Below, piece by piece: positions 1 to 8,512 of a DNA stretch of 19,982 nt. The DNA is from Russula earlei. Lineage: Eukaryota; Basidiomycota; Agaricomycetes; Russulales; Russulaceae. Within the stretch, counting starts at the first letter, position 1. The number at the start of each line of letters is the position of its first letter. Location of the stretch: the NCBI GenBank assembly GCA_025769875.1, contig JAGFNK010000850.1, forward strand, positions 1-19,982. The letters run 5' to 3'. The position numbers and the translations under genes were made by a program. The notes under the pieces were generated by a model. The model was not told the DNA's origin. It did no database searches and saw nothing but the letters and a program-made list of their open reading frames with translations.

Positions 1-386
1 ATCTTAATCTGAGAAATAATGAATTCACTTACCAAGGCCAAAAAACTGTTCAAATGGGTACACCAGCAAACATACCTTATATATTCTTAAATAATTATGC
101 TTATGCTGTATAAAGTATACCATTACAAAGCTATGATGTAGAGCTTGAAAACAAACCTAGTTACATATTATTAGCTGCAGTGGTTCTCTAGATATGGTCA
201 ATACAATGAAAATGTACAAAACATTTGAACGGTTTTTTGGGTCACTGTATTCAATGCTCTACTACAGAGTAGCTAGTGGGTTTTTATATACAGGACAGAA
301 GTATTACAGGAAGCTAAGTAATGAAAGGAATAAGAATGTGAAAGGGAATGGGAATCAAGACCAGGTGAGGTGGTTGAGGTGGTCAT
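1..386. other. Unannotated AT-rich left edge
   Basis: I see no coding sequence, RNA gene or repeat copy here that matches the rest of the window. The first half is AT-rich. The last ~100 bases become purine-rich and run up to the TGTCA that opens the first end-module copy. The short open frames have no recognisable protein features. Confidence 0.5.
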
Positions 387-668
387 TGTCAAGACTCACT
401 GTTGAACAATCCAGTTCAAGAGCAAGGGATAAGTTCAAAGACAAGTTGATAGGCATCCAAGACAGTGTGGGCAAGAAGTAGAGTCCAAAGCAGTACCAAG
501 TACCAAAGAGGTATGGTTACTGGTAGAGTTGAGCAGGTACACAGGGAAGAGGCCAGAATGGTCACAAAGGGATGGTCCTTAAAGGAGTATCCCAGGGGTA
601 GAGAGTGCTGTAAACAAATGGACAGTCTGAAGACTGTCCACTACTTTATTGAGTGCTTATATACTACA
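387..668 (+). repeat. End module of modular repeat, copy 1 (LTR/TIR-like)
   Basis: This 282-bp segment starts TGTCA and ends TATATACTACA. It recurs at 2295-2575 (same orientation) and 4525-4805 (inverted). The TG...CA ends resemble an LTR, but elsewhere in the window two copies face each other like long terminal inverted repeats. A near-palindrome of 9-bp arms around GA (620-639) is kept in the other copies. Read on the minus strand, the TACTACA end gives TATATAAG and AATAAAG motifs close together. The short open frames that cross it are not conserved between copies, so I do not call genes. No target duplication is visible at this copy. Confidence 0.65.
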
Positions 669-1348
669 AGAGAACTGCTAAATAGGGAACAAGTCATAAC
701 CTTGTTATCAAGCACAATTGATGGATGAGTAAGAAGTTGGAGTATGCTTACTGAGCATGCTCAGTCATGCTCAGTAAGCTGCTGAGTAAGAAGGCTTCTA
801 TTGATGAGTAAGAGCCTTTACTGTCCATGTGTTCACTGCTTTAGTACATGTGCAAAGCACCTGATTCATTACTGTTAGTTAGTTTAGGGCTGGTCATTTG
901 AGAACTTGTAGTTTGGTCCAGGGAATAGAGTTGCTTATAAGGTCCCTTATATAGTTCTATTAGGGTCCTTAGAGTTGACCCTAATACTTCTATTAAGGTC
1001 CTTAGTATTGCTTTATAGTTCATTCTATGGTTATTAGAGTTAGTCTAATAACATGTTGTAGGGTCTTTAGTATTCTGTTAGTGCCCTTTGTAGAGCACTT
1101 AGAGTCATCCTAAAGGGTCCTTAGAGAGGCTGTAATACTGTCCTTTATTGCTAAAAGGGTTGCCACTAAGTGGGGCTTGCTGTATGTTGATTGTGCTGAG
1201 AATCACTCACGTGACAATGCATGTGCGATATTGTGGACACCTCTACTCACCCCTTTTGTCCATGTGAACTGGGTGGCACCATAGAGGCTGGGTTTCCTCT
1301 ACTAAGGAAGGGTCCTTCAAGGACCCTCTCTGGGAAATGGTTCATGAC
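669..1348 (+). repeat. Internal module of modular repeat, copy 1 (complete)
   Basis: About 680 bp, directly following the end module, from AGAGAACTGC to GGTTCATGACA. The same sequence occurs inverted at 4524-4138 plus 2864-2576 (split by an insertion) and directly at 4806-5105 plus 5595-5732 (split by a solo LTR, then truncated). It is noncoding, with many short internal repeats of the TGAGTAAG and GGGTCCTTAGAG types and a strong hairpin at 746-779. Its right end sits in a small palindrome, TTCATGAC-A-GTCATGAA. I read it as the body of a nonautonomous mobile element; the class is unknown. Confidence 0.6.
746..779 (+). other. 14-bp perfect hairpin in the internal module
   Basis: GCTTACTGAGCATG pairs perfectly with CATGCTCAGTAAGC across a 6-nt CTCAGT loop. 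The matching stem is present in the copies near 4415-4450 (inverted) and 4888-4921, with an arm substitution (GCTTAGTGAG) that only slightly weakens pairing. Copies of TGAGTAAG lie on both sides. This could be a structured RNA, a cruciform or a recombination product. Confidence 0.55.
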
Positions 1349-1413
1349 AGTCATGAAAGGCTTGAGATGTGAACATGTCAAGTGAGCTGGGGCATGGCAT
1401 GCACACATGGTCA

Positions 1414-1671
1414 GTGGCTGTTGGAGCTATAGAACAAGAGCTCAGTCTTGTGTATAAAAGACTGTATTCAGGTTAGTATGCTAACCTATAGAATAAGAGC
1501 TATGTACAGTATTAGCTATAAAGGGAACTATAAAGGAATGTTGTACTGACCTCAGTCTTGTGTATAAAAGACTGAGGAAAACAAATGCAATAACTAAATT
1601 CTAATTATTTACACATATGGTCTGGGTTGTCTGTTTGCATGGCACTCAGTGGCTGCATGTCCAACAGTGGC
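1414..1671 (+). mobile_element. Solo LTR (248 bp) with target duplication GTGGC
   Basis: The LTR runs 1419-1666, opening TGTTGG and closing CCAACA, a perfect 6-bp inverted terminus. The five bases before it (1414-1418) and after it (1667-1671) are both GTGGC, the 5-bp duplication made by LTR-retrotransposon integrase. There is no internal region, so it is a solo LTR left by recombination. It carries two copies, 110 bp apart (1443-1464 and 1553-1574), of a hairpin with stem CAGTCTT/AAGACTG and TATAAAAG in the loop and 3' arm, which may be promoter elements. The orientation is inferred from TATAAAAG reading on the plus strand. Confidence 0.85.
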
Positions 1672-2294
1672 AAGGGGTGGGTGATGCAATTGAGGTCTTG
1701 ATGTTGGGTGTGAGGTGGCTTGTGGTGTGGTGAGGGCTGGGAATGAGAAGCAACAGGAGGGAGGCAAGGTGGGAGGAGGCCAAGTGACATGCATCATGCA
1801 TGGTCCACATGTGATTCCATGGCTACCTTACTACACCTCCTGGGGGCTTGAAAGTTTGACTGTCCTCAGTCAAGCATCTTAATGCAAATATTATTTTGAG
1901 GCTTTGCATGTCTAAATTGTTGCAGCTGCTGCTACTTGTGCTGCAGCATCAGTAGTGATGGAGGCATTGGCATTGGCATTGGCAATGATGGAAGAGGCAT
2001 GGGTGGTGGTGATGGCATGGTGATTGTTGCTGTTGATGTTGCCAAGGCATGGTGGTCCTCTGTCATGCAGGAAGAAGTGATGGTGACAAAAGATGAGCTG
2101 GTCATGCATGATGTTATGATCTACCCCTCTTTGGATTCATCACTAACCCTTGATTCCTTGTTATTGTTTCCACACTCCACCCTCATCCCCTTGGTTACCA
2201 TCTTCACCCCTTCTTTGTGATTGCTCCTTATTGTTTCACCTTTTGTGTTTCATCTATTGTTCTGATCCCTTTTTGCTACCAGTTTAGCTCTACC
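1672..2294. other. Noncoding GT-rich stretch with simple repeats
   Basis: No recognisable gene. The plus strand is G/T-rich at first, with a short hexanucleotide run (about three GGCATT units near 1964-1985) and many GATGG/GGTGG words. It becomes pyrimidine-rich after 2120. A 94-codon open frame at 1936-2220 is Gly/Val-biased because of the simple repeat and has no protein-family signature. Confidence 0.5.
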
Positions 2295-2575
2295 TGTCAG
2301 AACTTGCTGTTGAACAATCCAGTTCAAGAGCAAGGTAAGAGCTTGGGGATGAGTTGACTGAGTTTGAGAACAAAGTTGGCAAAGAGCATGGTCCAAACAA
2401 GTAGTAAGTACCAGAGAGGAACTGGTACTGGCTGTGAGAGGTGGTCATGGAAGGAGAGGGCCAGGGTGTACTAGATAGGGTGGTCACAAAGGAGTACCCT
2501 TGGTAATAGAGTGCCACAAATCAAATGGACAGTCTGAAGACTGTCCACTACTTTATTGAGTGCTTATATACTACA
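2295..2575 (+). repeat. End module copy 2
   Basis: 281 bp from TGTCAGAACTTGCTG to TATATACTACA. It aligns along its whole length with 387-668 and, inverted, with 4525-4805. It keeps the palindrome GGACAGTCTGAAGACTGTCC (2527-2546). At its inner end it joins the reversed internal module (TGTCATAAACC), whereas copy 1 joins the other end of that module. Confidence 0.65.
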
Positions 2576-2864
2576 TGTCATAAACCATTTCCTGGAGAGA
2601 GCCCTTGAAGGACCCTTCCTTATTAGAGGAAACCCAGCCTCTATGATGCCACCCTGTTCACATGGCCAAAAGGGGTGAGCAGAGGTGTCCACAATATTGT
2701 GCATGCATTGTTGCGTGACTGATTCTAGGCACAATTGACATACAACAAGCCCTACTTACTGGCAACCCTTCTAGCAATATAAGACAGTGTCATAGGCTTC
2801 CTAAAGACCCTTTAGGATGACCCAAAGTGCTCTACAATAGACACTAATGAAGATACTATAGGCC
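2576..2864 (-). repeat. Internal module copy 2, first part (reversed)
   Basis: This is the reverse complement of about 1060-1348 of copy 1. Shared words on the minus strand include GGAAATGGTTTATGACA, CACCCCTTTTGGCC and TAGAGCACTTTGGG. Homology stops at GGCC (2861-2864) and resumes at GTTATTAGAC (4139), which defines an insertion between those points. Confidence 0.65.
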
Positions 2865-4137
2865 TTATAATGCGTTGTAAGGCGGATTCCCACTGGCCAT
2901 GGAGTCATGTGATTTGGGGGTATTGGTTAACTGCTGACATGATCCCCGTGAAAACTAACTCCTATGCCTCACATGTCTCTCCATCAAGTCTCTCCCCCTG
3001 CATTTCTCCTCATCTCCATTTTTCCATTTCATTCCTTCCACCACCACCTTCCTTCATGCCTCATGAGAACAACATCACCAGTTTTCTGGACCAATCTCAA
3101 GGTGCAGACATCGCCAAAGCTCTCTCTCTTTCATGCTCTTCCAGCCCACCTCTTTGTGCCATCATCAACAATGTCACCAAAGCTCTCTCTTTCATGTTCT
3201 TCCAGCCCACTTCCTTGCATCCTTGTTGACCCTGTCATCATTCATCTAGACCTTTCATCGTTTTCAAGTCCACCACCTCGTGCCCTCAATGACCATGTCA
3301 TCACCTTCCTTGTCCTTTCATCATTTCACAGTCTGCTGCCTCACAAACTCATCAACCATCTTGCACCCACACTCTCAACTTCCTTTCATCACATAGAAAT
3401 TCCACCTTTGCCATCCAGCCCACTCTTGACTTCCTTTCATCACATACTGATTGCACCTACACCTGTCAGCCAGCTCTCAACCCCCTTTCATCACATCACC
3501 CCACCGTGACTACTATGATGCATTCATCCATCTTTTGCCATTGTCACCACAGTCAGATGCAAGGGCTCAGTGCCCTGATGACACACAATTACCGCTGCCA
3601 GAACTATTGTATGTTACCTCTCTGCCTGTTTTCAGCTATGAATTCTCTGACTGCCTTTGTCTTCTTTGATTTGTTTACTACTGATTGGTTTCATTTACCT
3701 TACGTGTTTCAGATTCCTTACACAGACCTCATTTCTCCTACTCACTGTTTGTGTCTCTTGTACCCTCACTCCCCCAAATGTTCCTCCCTCTCATAGTTCT
3801 CACTTTGTATAAAAAGACACTAGTTACATCTCAGAATAACAGTCTCTCTGGTTCCAAAAATCTCCCTTTCATGTGCCACCGCAACTCTCAAGCAAAAACC
3901 GACATGTTCAACTCTTCTATTTCTCATCTTCTTCTCAACCTTTTGCCTTTGTCATCTCTCTCCCTCTCGACTTCTACCTTTCATGTCTCCACCTCAACGC
4001 CTTATCAGCCCCAATCTTGTTCCTCAAGCAGTGACTTGTCTGTGAGCAGGAAAGGGTTTCTTGCTCTTCAACATTCCTCTCTCTCCTGGTCTCGGCTGTC
4101 TCACATTCTCACTTGCATGTCACCTGACATGCTTCAG
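2865..4137. mobile_element. 1.27-kb pyrimidine-rich insertion in the repeat
   Basis: Its limits come from where the surrounding internal module breaks off and resumes. The plus strand is strongly C/T-rich. A TTAT occurs at each junction, and the ends show a weak inverted similarity (AATGCG on the left, CGCTGAAGC reversed on the right). A small TIR element is therefore possible but not shown. The longest open frames (for example 2964-3509) consist of Ser/Pro/His-rich translations of a tandem array and look non-genic. No transposase or other known domain is visible. Confidence 0.4.
3113..3500 (+). repeat. Degenerate minisatellite, CTTTCATCACAT-type units
   Basis: CTTTCATCACAT recurs at 3383, 3434 and 3485, an exact 51-bp period. 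Looser CTTTCATC units at 3252 and 3315 and a ~61-bp duplicated block (AAAGCTCTCTCT...TTCCAGCCCAC at about 3116 and 3179) lie upstream. Because 51 is a multiple of three, the array gives a repetitive open frame (2964-3509) that should not be read as a gene without expression data. Confidence 0.6.
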
Positions 4138-4524
4138 CGTTATTAGACTAACTCTAATAACCTTAAAATGAACTATAAGGCAATACTAAGGACCTTAATA
4201 GAAGTATTAGGGTTGACTCTAAAGACCCTAATAGAACTATACAAGGTGCCTTATAGGCAACACTGCTCCACTGACAAATACCCCAAGTCCCCAAATGACT
4301 GGCCCTAAACTAACTAAACAGTAAATGAATCAGATGCTTTGCATGTGCACTAAGTAGTGAACATGTGGACTCTAAAGGCCCTTACTCATCATTATGGGCC
4401 TCCTTACTCAGCAGCTTACTGAGCATGACCAAGCATGCTCACTAAGCATATTCCAACTTCTTACTCATCCATCTATTGTGCTTGATAACAAGGTTATGAC
4501 TTGTTCCCTATTTGGCAGTTCCCT
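4138..4524 (-). repeat. Internal module copy 2, second part (reversed)
   Basis: Reverse complement of about 669-1055 of copy 1, beginning GTTATTAGACTAACTC and ending CAGTTCCCT next to the reversed end module. Together with 4806-5105 it forms a large inverted repeat whose two arms flank 4530-4805. Confidence 0.65.
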
Positions 4525-4805
4525 TGTAGTATATAAGTGCTCAATAAAGTAGCAGACAGTCTTCAGACTGTCCATTTGATTTGTGGCACTCCACTACCAA
4601 GGGTACTCCTCTGTGACCACCCTATCTAGTACAATCTGGCCCTCTCCTTCTGTGATCACCTCTCACAGCCAGTACCAGTCCCTCTCTGGTACTTGCTACT
4701 TGTTTGGACCATGCTCTTTGCCAATTTTGTCCTCAAACTCAGTTGACTTGTCTCCGAGCTCTTATCTCACTCTTGAACTGGATTGTTCAACAGTGAGTTC
4801 TGACA
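4525..4805 (-). repeat. End module copy 3 (inverted)
   Basis: This is the reverse of the 281-bp end module: TGTAGTATATAAG at its left and GTTCTGACA at its right. The internal palindrome is at about 4554-4573. On its right the sequence continues as CTACAAGGGAACTGC, the forward internal module. On its left is the reverse complement of the same string, so the module sits at the centre of a long palindrome. Confidence 0.65.
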
Positions 4806-5732
4806 CTACAAGGGAACTGCTAAATAGGGAACAAGTCATAACCTTGTTATCAAGCACAATTGATGGATGAGTAAGAAGTTGGAATATGCTTAGTGAGCAT
4901 GCTCAGTCATGCTCAGTAAGCTGCTAAGTAAGAAGGCCCATAATGCTGAGTAAGGGCTTCTAGTGTCCATGTGTTCACTGCTTAGCGCATGTGCAAAGCA
5001 TCTGCTTCATTTACCATTAGTTGGTTTAGGGCTGGTCATTTGGGGACTTGGGGTATTTCATCAGTGGACTAGTGATGCCTATAAGACACCTTATATGGTT
5101 CTATATGTTGAAGCAGATGGGCGCAGGTTATGACAAGAGCGATAAGATCCTTAATATCTATCAAAAGATATTTCAGTTTGTGTAAGACAAAACTGTAAAT
5201 CAGTAATACCTATCAAAAGATATCTACAACGCGTGATTAGATGCGATAGATTAGATAGGAAACAGTAAGTACTCACTTCAGTTTGTGTAAGACAAAACTG
5301 AAGCGATCTAGCTAATTGAGTGCCTCTTAAATACATGAAAGCATCTCTAAGCAAAGTAATCATAACTACCAACTTGTATCATAAAGGATCAGTCGTTAGT
5401 AGCTACTGATTGTCATCAATTAACTTATCATTGTAACATACGCAGGCTGCAGCATCTGAGCTGAGCCAGTCCAGGCTGATCCGATGCGTGAGCGATGCGT
5501 GTGAGCCGAGAGTGCCTGGTCCGTGGGAGCCGACACATTAACGCGACTGGGCTGTGATTACATCAGACTGCCCAAAGCAGTGGTAATCTCAACACTATAA
5601 GGGTCCTTAGAGTTGACCCTAATATCCATATTAAGGTCCTTAGTATGGTCTTATAGTTCATTCTACGGTTATTAGAGTTAGTCTAATAACATGTTCTAGG
5701 GCCTGTAGTATCCTCATTAATGTCCAATGTAT
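4806..5732 (+). repeat. Internal module copy 3, interrupted and truncated
   Basis: 4806-5105 and 5595-5732 together match copy 1 from its start to about 1095. The match is interrupted by a solo LTR (5106-5594). It ends abruptly at 5732, where the Copia 3' LTR begins. About 250 bp of the module is missing and should lie on the far side of the Copia/Gypsy nest, beyond this window. Confidence 0.65.
5101..5599 (-). mobile_element. Solo Copia LTR (489 bp) with target duplication CTATA
   Basis: The LTR is 5106-5594 (TGTTGAAGCAG...TCTCAACA) and is flanked on both sides by CTATA (5101-5105 and 5595-5599). It is the same family as 9709-10194, in opposite orientation. Because the termini are TGTTGA/TCAACA, either strand looks like an LTR start. 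The copy at 9709-10194 has a primer-binding site after its right end, which fixes this solo copy as minus-oriented. Relative to that copy it lacks ~19 bp near one end (between two TAA words). It has two ~22-bp hairpin motifs 105 bp apart (5174-5195 and 5279-5300). Confidence 0.85.
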
Positions 5733-6117
5733 TGTTGCGCAGCATAGAGCACAGCTAACAGGCCAAGCAACCCACCTTAGAGGTTGTGCTAATGCTCAAG
5801 TGATATTGGGGTGTAGAGCGATGTGTATACTCGTCTACAAGTATGGTATTTATACCTCTATGACCCAGGGCTGTTCCTAAGTCCAAAAGAGGTGATTACA
5901 GGTGTCCACTATATCGCGCATTCAGTGACGCGTGATGTGGAAACATTCTAGACGCAGCATAAGGCTGCATCTTGTGATAGATAGCGTACTATGCGTAACC
6001 CTATTGCCATAAGTGCATATACTAAAGTTCTGTCTAACACGTAACATCTATGAGCAGATCTTGAACCTTGTATGAAGGTCTTCGCCTTCTTTGATCCGTT
6101 CGGGTTCCGGTTCAACA
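5733..6117 (-). repeat. 3' LTR of Copia A (385 bp)
   Basis: Read on the minus strand it opens TGTTGAACCGG directly after a polypurine tract and closes GCGCAACA, a 5-bp TGTTG/CAACA inverted terminus. A TATAAATA motif (5847-5854, minus) is a plausible promoter box about two thirds of the way in. It is a different family from the LTR at 9709-10194. No second copy is in the window, so age by LTR divergence cannot be judged here. Confidence 0.8.
5847..5854 (-). promoter_or_regulatory. TATA-like box in Copia A LTR
   Basis: TATAAATA on the minus strand, inside the LTR and oriented with the element, where the U3 promoter is expected. Confidence 0.4.
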
Positions 6118-6129
6118 CTCCCCCTTGCT
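6118..6129 (-). promoter_or_regulatory. Polypurine tract of Copia A
   Basis: AGCAAGGGGGAG on the minus strand directly abuts the TGTTG start of the 3' LTR, the position of the plus-strand primer. The core CAAGGGGG is the same as in the Gypsy tract at 13667-13680. Confidence 0.8.
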
Positions 6130-6166
6130 AAGTGCATCGGTAGATGCCGTGAGCATTTTCCCACAT

Positions 6167-6712
6167 TCAGGGGTAGAACGTTAGTCCTAGTTGCTCCCTG
6201 AATTTGAGGAACTTGATGCGACCAAGGTTCTTGGTGAACATGTCGGCTGGGTTATTAGCCCCTTCAATAAAGAATAGCTCCACCTGTTTGTTTTGTATGA
6301 CTTCACGAATGAAGTGATAGCGCAAATCAATATGTTTGATGCACTTTTCTTGCACAGGGTTGGAGGCTAAGAATATTGAGCCTTGGTTATCACTGAACAG
6401 TGGGATGGGAGCAAGATTGATGCCAAGTTCTGTTAGTAAGGATTTAATCCAAACTAATTGTCTGCTCGTGTCAGAGAGCGACATGTACTCGGCTTCAGTG
6501 GAGGAGAGCGCAACTGTTTTCTGCGCTCGTGAATTCCACGAAAATATTGCTCCAGCCAGGTTCACCATATAGCCTGTAGTGGACTTTCGATTAGTCGGAT
6601 CAGAAGCCCAGTCAGAGTCAGCATATGCCATTAGGCCGCCATTAGATGGTCCATCATAGACCAAGGCAGTAATTGGCGGTTCCCAAGAGGTATCGGCAAA
6701 TATAGAATGCAC
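6167..6712 (-). pseudogene. Copia A RNase H domain
   Basis: This open segment encodes the C-terminal RNase H of the Copia polyprotein, which removes RNA from the RNA-DNA hybrid during reverse transcription. Visible motifs are YADSDWA (first Asp), STEAEY (Glu), SDNQG (Asp) and the KHIDLRYHFIRE block that ends the family's domain, followed by PADMFTK. All the expected active-site acids can be seen. The segment ends naturally at a stop 38 bases before the polypurine tract. Its first ~16 residues are out of frame: the true frame enters from the 6654-6929 segment near 6663, where one extra base seems to shift the reading. The domain looks intact but is not reachable by normal translation. Confidence 0.85.
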
Positions 6713-7560
6713 AATTTAAATGATCCTCTGAGGGATTGGCAGCATGTTGCGACAACTTTGTGACAGCAAAGGCTATGTCTGGACGCGTTCCAAGCATTAT
6801 GTATAGGAGTGATCCTATAACCTGCTGGAATTTTGACCGCAAGGCTGGGTCAGCAGCTGGAAGTGTTGGGAGAGGGGTGATAGCCCTCTGGTAGCGGAGT
6901 AGGAGCAGGGTTTGCATTAAGCAAGTCAAAACGCTGCAGCACTTTCTTTAGATACTTCAGTCTGGTCCAGATGTATTGGCCAGACTTGCGTATGAATGCG
7001 CATGCGTAGAAATTCTTGGGCATCACCCAGATCTCGACATTCCCAGAGCTTCATAAGCAGCTCCTTTGTTTTATTGATTTGTTTTTTGTCTGCTCCAAAG
7101 AAGAGCACATCATCAACATAGACGATGGCTATGATGCTCTTGTCTTTACTAACAAAGAGCCCAGAGTCAGACATAAGGCGAATAAGGCCGAGCGAGGCCA
7201 TGGACTTGTCAAGGGCTTTCCACCAAGCAAGTGCTGCTTGCTTGAGTCCATATATTGTGCATTTAAGGCACATGACTTTACGCTCTTGGCCTTTTATTTT
7301 GAAGCCCTCAGGGCTGCTCCATATAGAGCTCTTCATCGAGCTCACCATAGAGAAAGGCAGTCTTGACTGTCTAGTCCGCTAATGTGCCAGTTTTTGAGCG
7401 CTGCGAGCTCAATCATCAGGCAGGACTGTCTCAAACCGTACCACGGGTGAGAATATTTCGTCATAGTCAATGCCTTCTACTTGGGAGAAGCCTTTGGCGA
7501 CTAGTCTGGCTTTTTTACGACCATCAGACTTAAGGTCGAATACCCATCTATTTTTAGATT
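6654..7560 (-). pseudogene. Copia A reverse transcriptase, frameshifted
   Basis: RT remnant spread over at least three frames. From the N-terminal side (high coordinates) it shows [21 protein letters not shown] and SPVVRFETV (about 7425-7530). Then come PEGFKIKG and CTIYGLKQAALAWW in the open frame 6926-7348, with the catalytic YVDDVLFFGADK in the same frame. GSLLYIMLGTRPDIAFAV and ICRYLLGTANY follow in 6654-6929. The order and spacing match the RVT_2 domain of Copia elements. Reading frame changes occur near 7555, 7350-7420, 6950 and 6900. It is a degraded polymerase: the motifs are preserved but the protein cannot be made intact. Confidence 0.85.
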
Positions 7561-8024
7561 ATTTTGCGATCCTTGGGAGGATTGACTAGTTCAAAGACTT
7601 TGCGTCTGCGGAGGGATTCCAACTCCTCGCGACAAGCATCTTTCCACTCCTTTTGGAGTTCACTTGGCATTCGCAGAATGTCCCTAAAGGTCCATTCGCG
7701 AATCTTCGCAGTATCAGGTGCTTCTGAACTTAGTGGAACTGCTTGGGCAAGCAGATAGTTCAGAAATTTGACTCCCCCTTCCCTTGCAAGACGTAGAATG
7801 TCTTCTACCTCATCCTCAGAGGCTTGCGGCGGTTGATCGTCAAGGACGACAGGAGGGTAAGGGCCTGGTGTGGCCGATCCTGACGTACTACCCTCACCGG
7901 AGCTACCAGGTTGGTTTTCTGTCATTGTTCTCCATGTGCGTGTGTGCCGAACGTCTTTTTCCACTTCTGTGGGGTGTCTGCATTCACCATAGACGTTGCC
8001 TGGATGGGTAGGTACTTTCCTCAA
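7554..8024 (-). pseudogene. Copia A linker between integrase and RT
   Basis: A 156-codon open segment, acidic and Ser/Gly/Pro-rich at first (EDEVEDILRLAREGGVKF). It then has the block REWTFRDILRMPSELQKEWKDACREELESL, the standard entry to Copia RT (substrate-template contact region upstream of the fingers). It ends at a stop next to a frameshift at the start of RT. The N-terminal ~30 residues are probably out of frame with the true polyprotein. An internal purine run (7771-7780) duplicates part of the polypurine tract. Confidence 0.7.
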
Positions 8025-8512
8025 CCACTGAGACCTTCGAAGAGGTACAGGTTCTTCAACAGGAGAGGGGACGGTGTAGGAGGGACGGGCGTTTGCTCAC
8101 GTTCCTCTTCCTCTGGCGCCTGTATAGGCTGCTCATCGTCCTCACTTTTAATTGTAGGGAATGGGTCGTCAACACCAGGAATGGTGTCTTCGACAGGTTG
8201 TTGCGGTAGTTCCTCACGCGGTTCATTAATCCGCGTGGTACCTTTAGTGCACGCTTTGTCGCATTTGGGGTACAGGGTCTCATCGTACAGGGTGGTAGCA
8301 TTTGTGTAAAGCGTATTATTTGGGAGCCTCATGAAGAGTGAGGCTTTGATCCCCTCAGTGTGACCAAGGTAGATCATTAGCTCGCTTTTAGGCTGAAAGC
8401 TTATTGACTCAACGCTTTTCTGGTATGTGCACATATGCACCGCAACCAAATACTCTGAGGTGTGAGATATCAGGGACCTCAGTTCTTTAGGACTTCGTAG
8501 GGTGTATGCCAT
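8021..8512 (-). pseudogene. Copia A integrase C-terminal region
   Basis: Contains PKSELMIYLGHTEGIKASLFMRLPNN and ATTLYDETLYPKC, the conserved post-catalytic part of Copia integrase, followed by an acidic low-complexity stretch (SEDDEQPIQAPEEEEREQ). The first ~35 residues read the wrong frame for the ISHLRVFGCGAYVH-type motif, which shows a frameshift near 8440-8490. It overlaps the integrase core segment at 8479-8512. Nonfunctional as it stands. Confidence 0.75.

Larger units (their letters stand above)
2295..4805 (-). mobile_element. Element with long (281-bp) terminal inverted repeats, copy 2 of the modular repeat
   Basis: The sequence reads end module (2295-2575, plus), internal module reversed (2576-2864 and 4138-4524), then end module reversed (4525-4805). 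The outer ends are TGTCAG and CTGACA. The same end module therefore bounds the internal module on both sides in inverted orientation, as in foldback or long-TIR elements. The flanking 5-mers are CTACC on the left and CTACA on the right, which match at four of five bases and would make an imperfect target duplication. However, CTACA also belongs to the start of the next repeat copy, so this is weak. About 1.27 kb of unrelated sequence is inserted at 2865-4137. No transposase is present, so it is nonautonomous. Alternatively it is an LTR-derived solo structure rearranged by inversion. Confidence 0.55.

Noticed and set aside
16..42. Intron on the minus strand (GTAAGT...TTTCTCAG)
   Set aside because: The splice-like signals are only 24 nt apart, too short for an intron, and neither side has a coding frame.
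669..1348. CRISPR-like array from repeated TGAGTAAG and GGGTCCTTAGAG words
   Set aside because: Words are short and unevenly spaced, the context is eukaryotic transposon DNA and no cas-type gene is present.
1936..2220. 94-codon plus-strand ORF
   Set aside because: Composition is driven by GGCATT/GATGGT simple repeats; the opposite strand is also open (1912-2109) and no family features are visible.
2964..3509. 181-codon Ser/His/Pro-rich ORF as a gene
   Set aside because: It is the translation of a tandem array with a period divisible by three, with no start context, domain or partner evidence.
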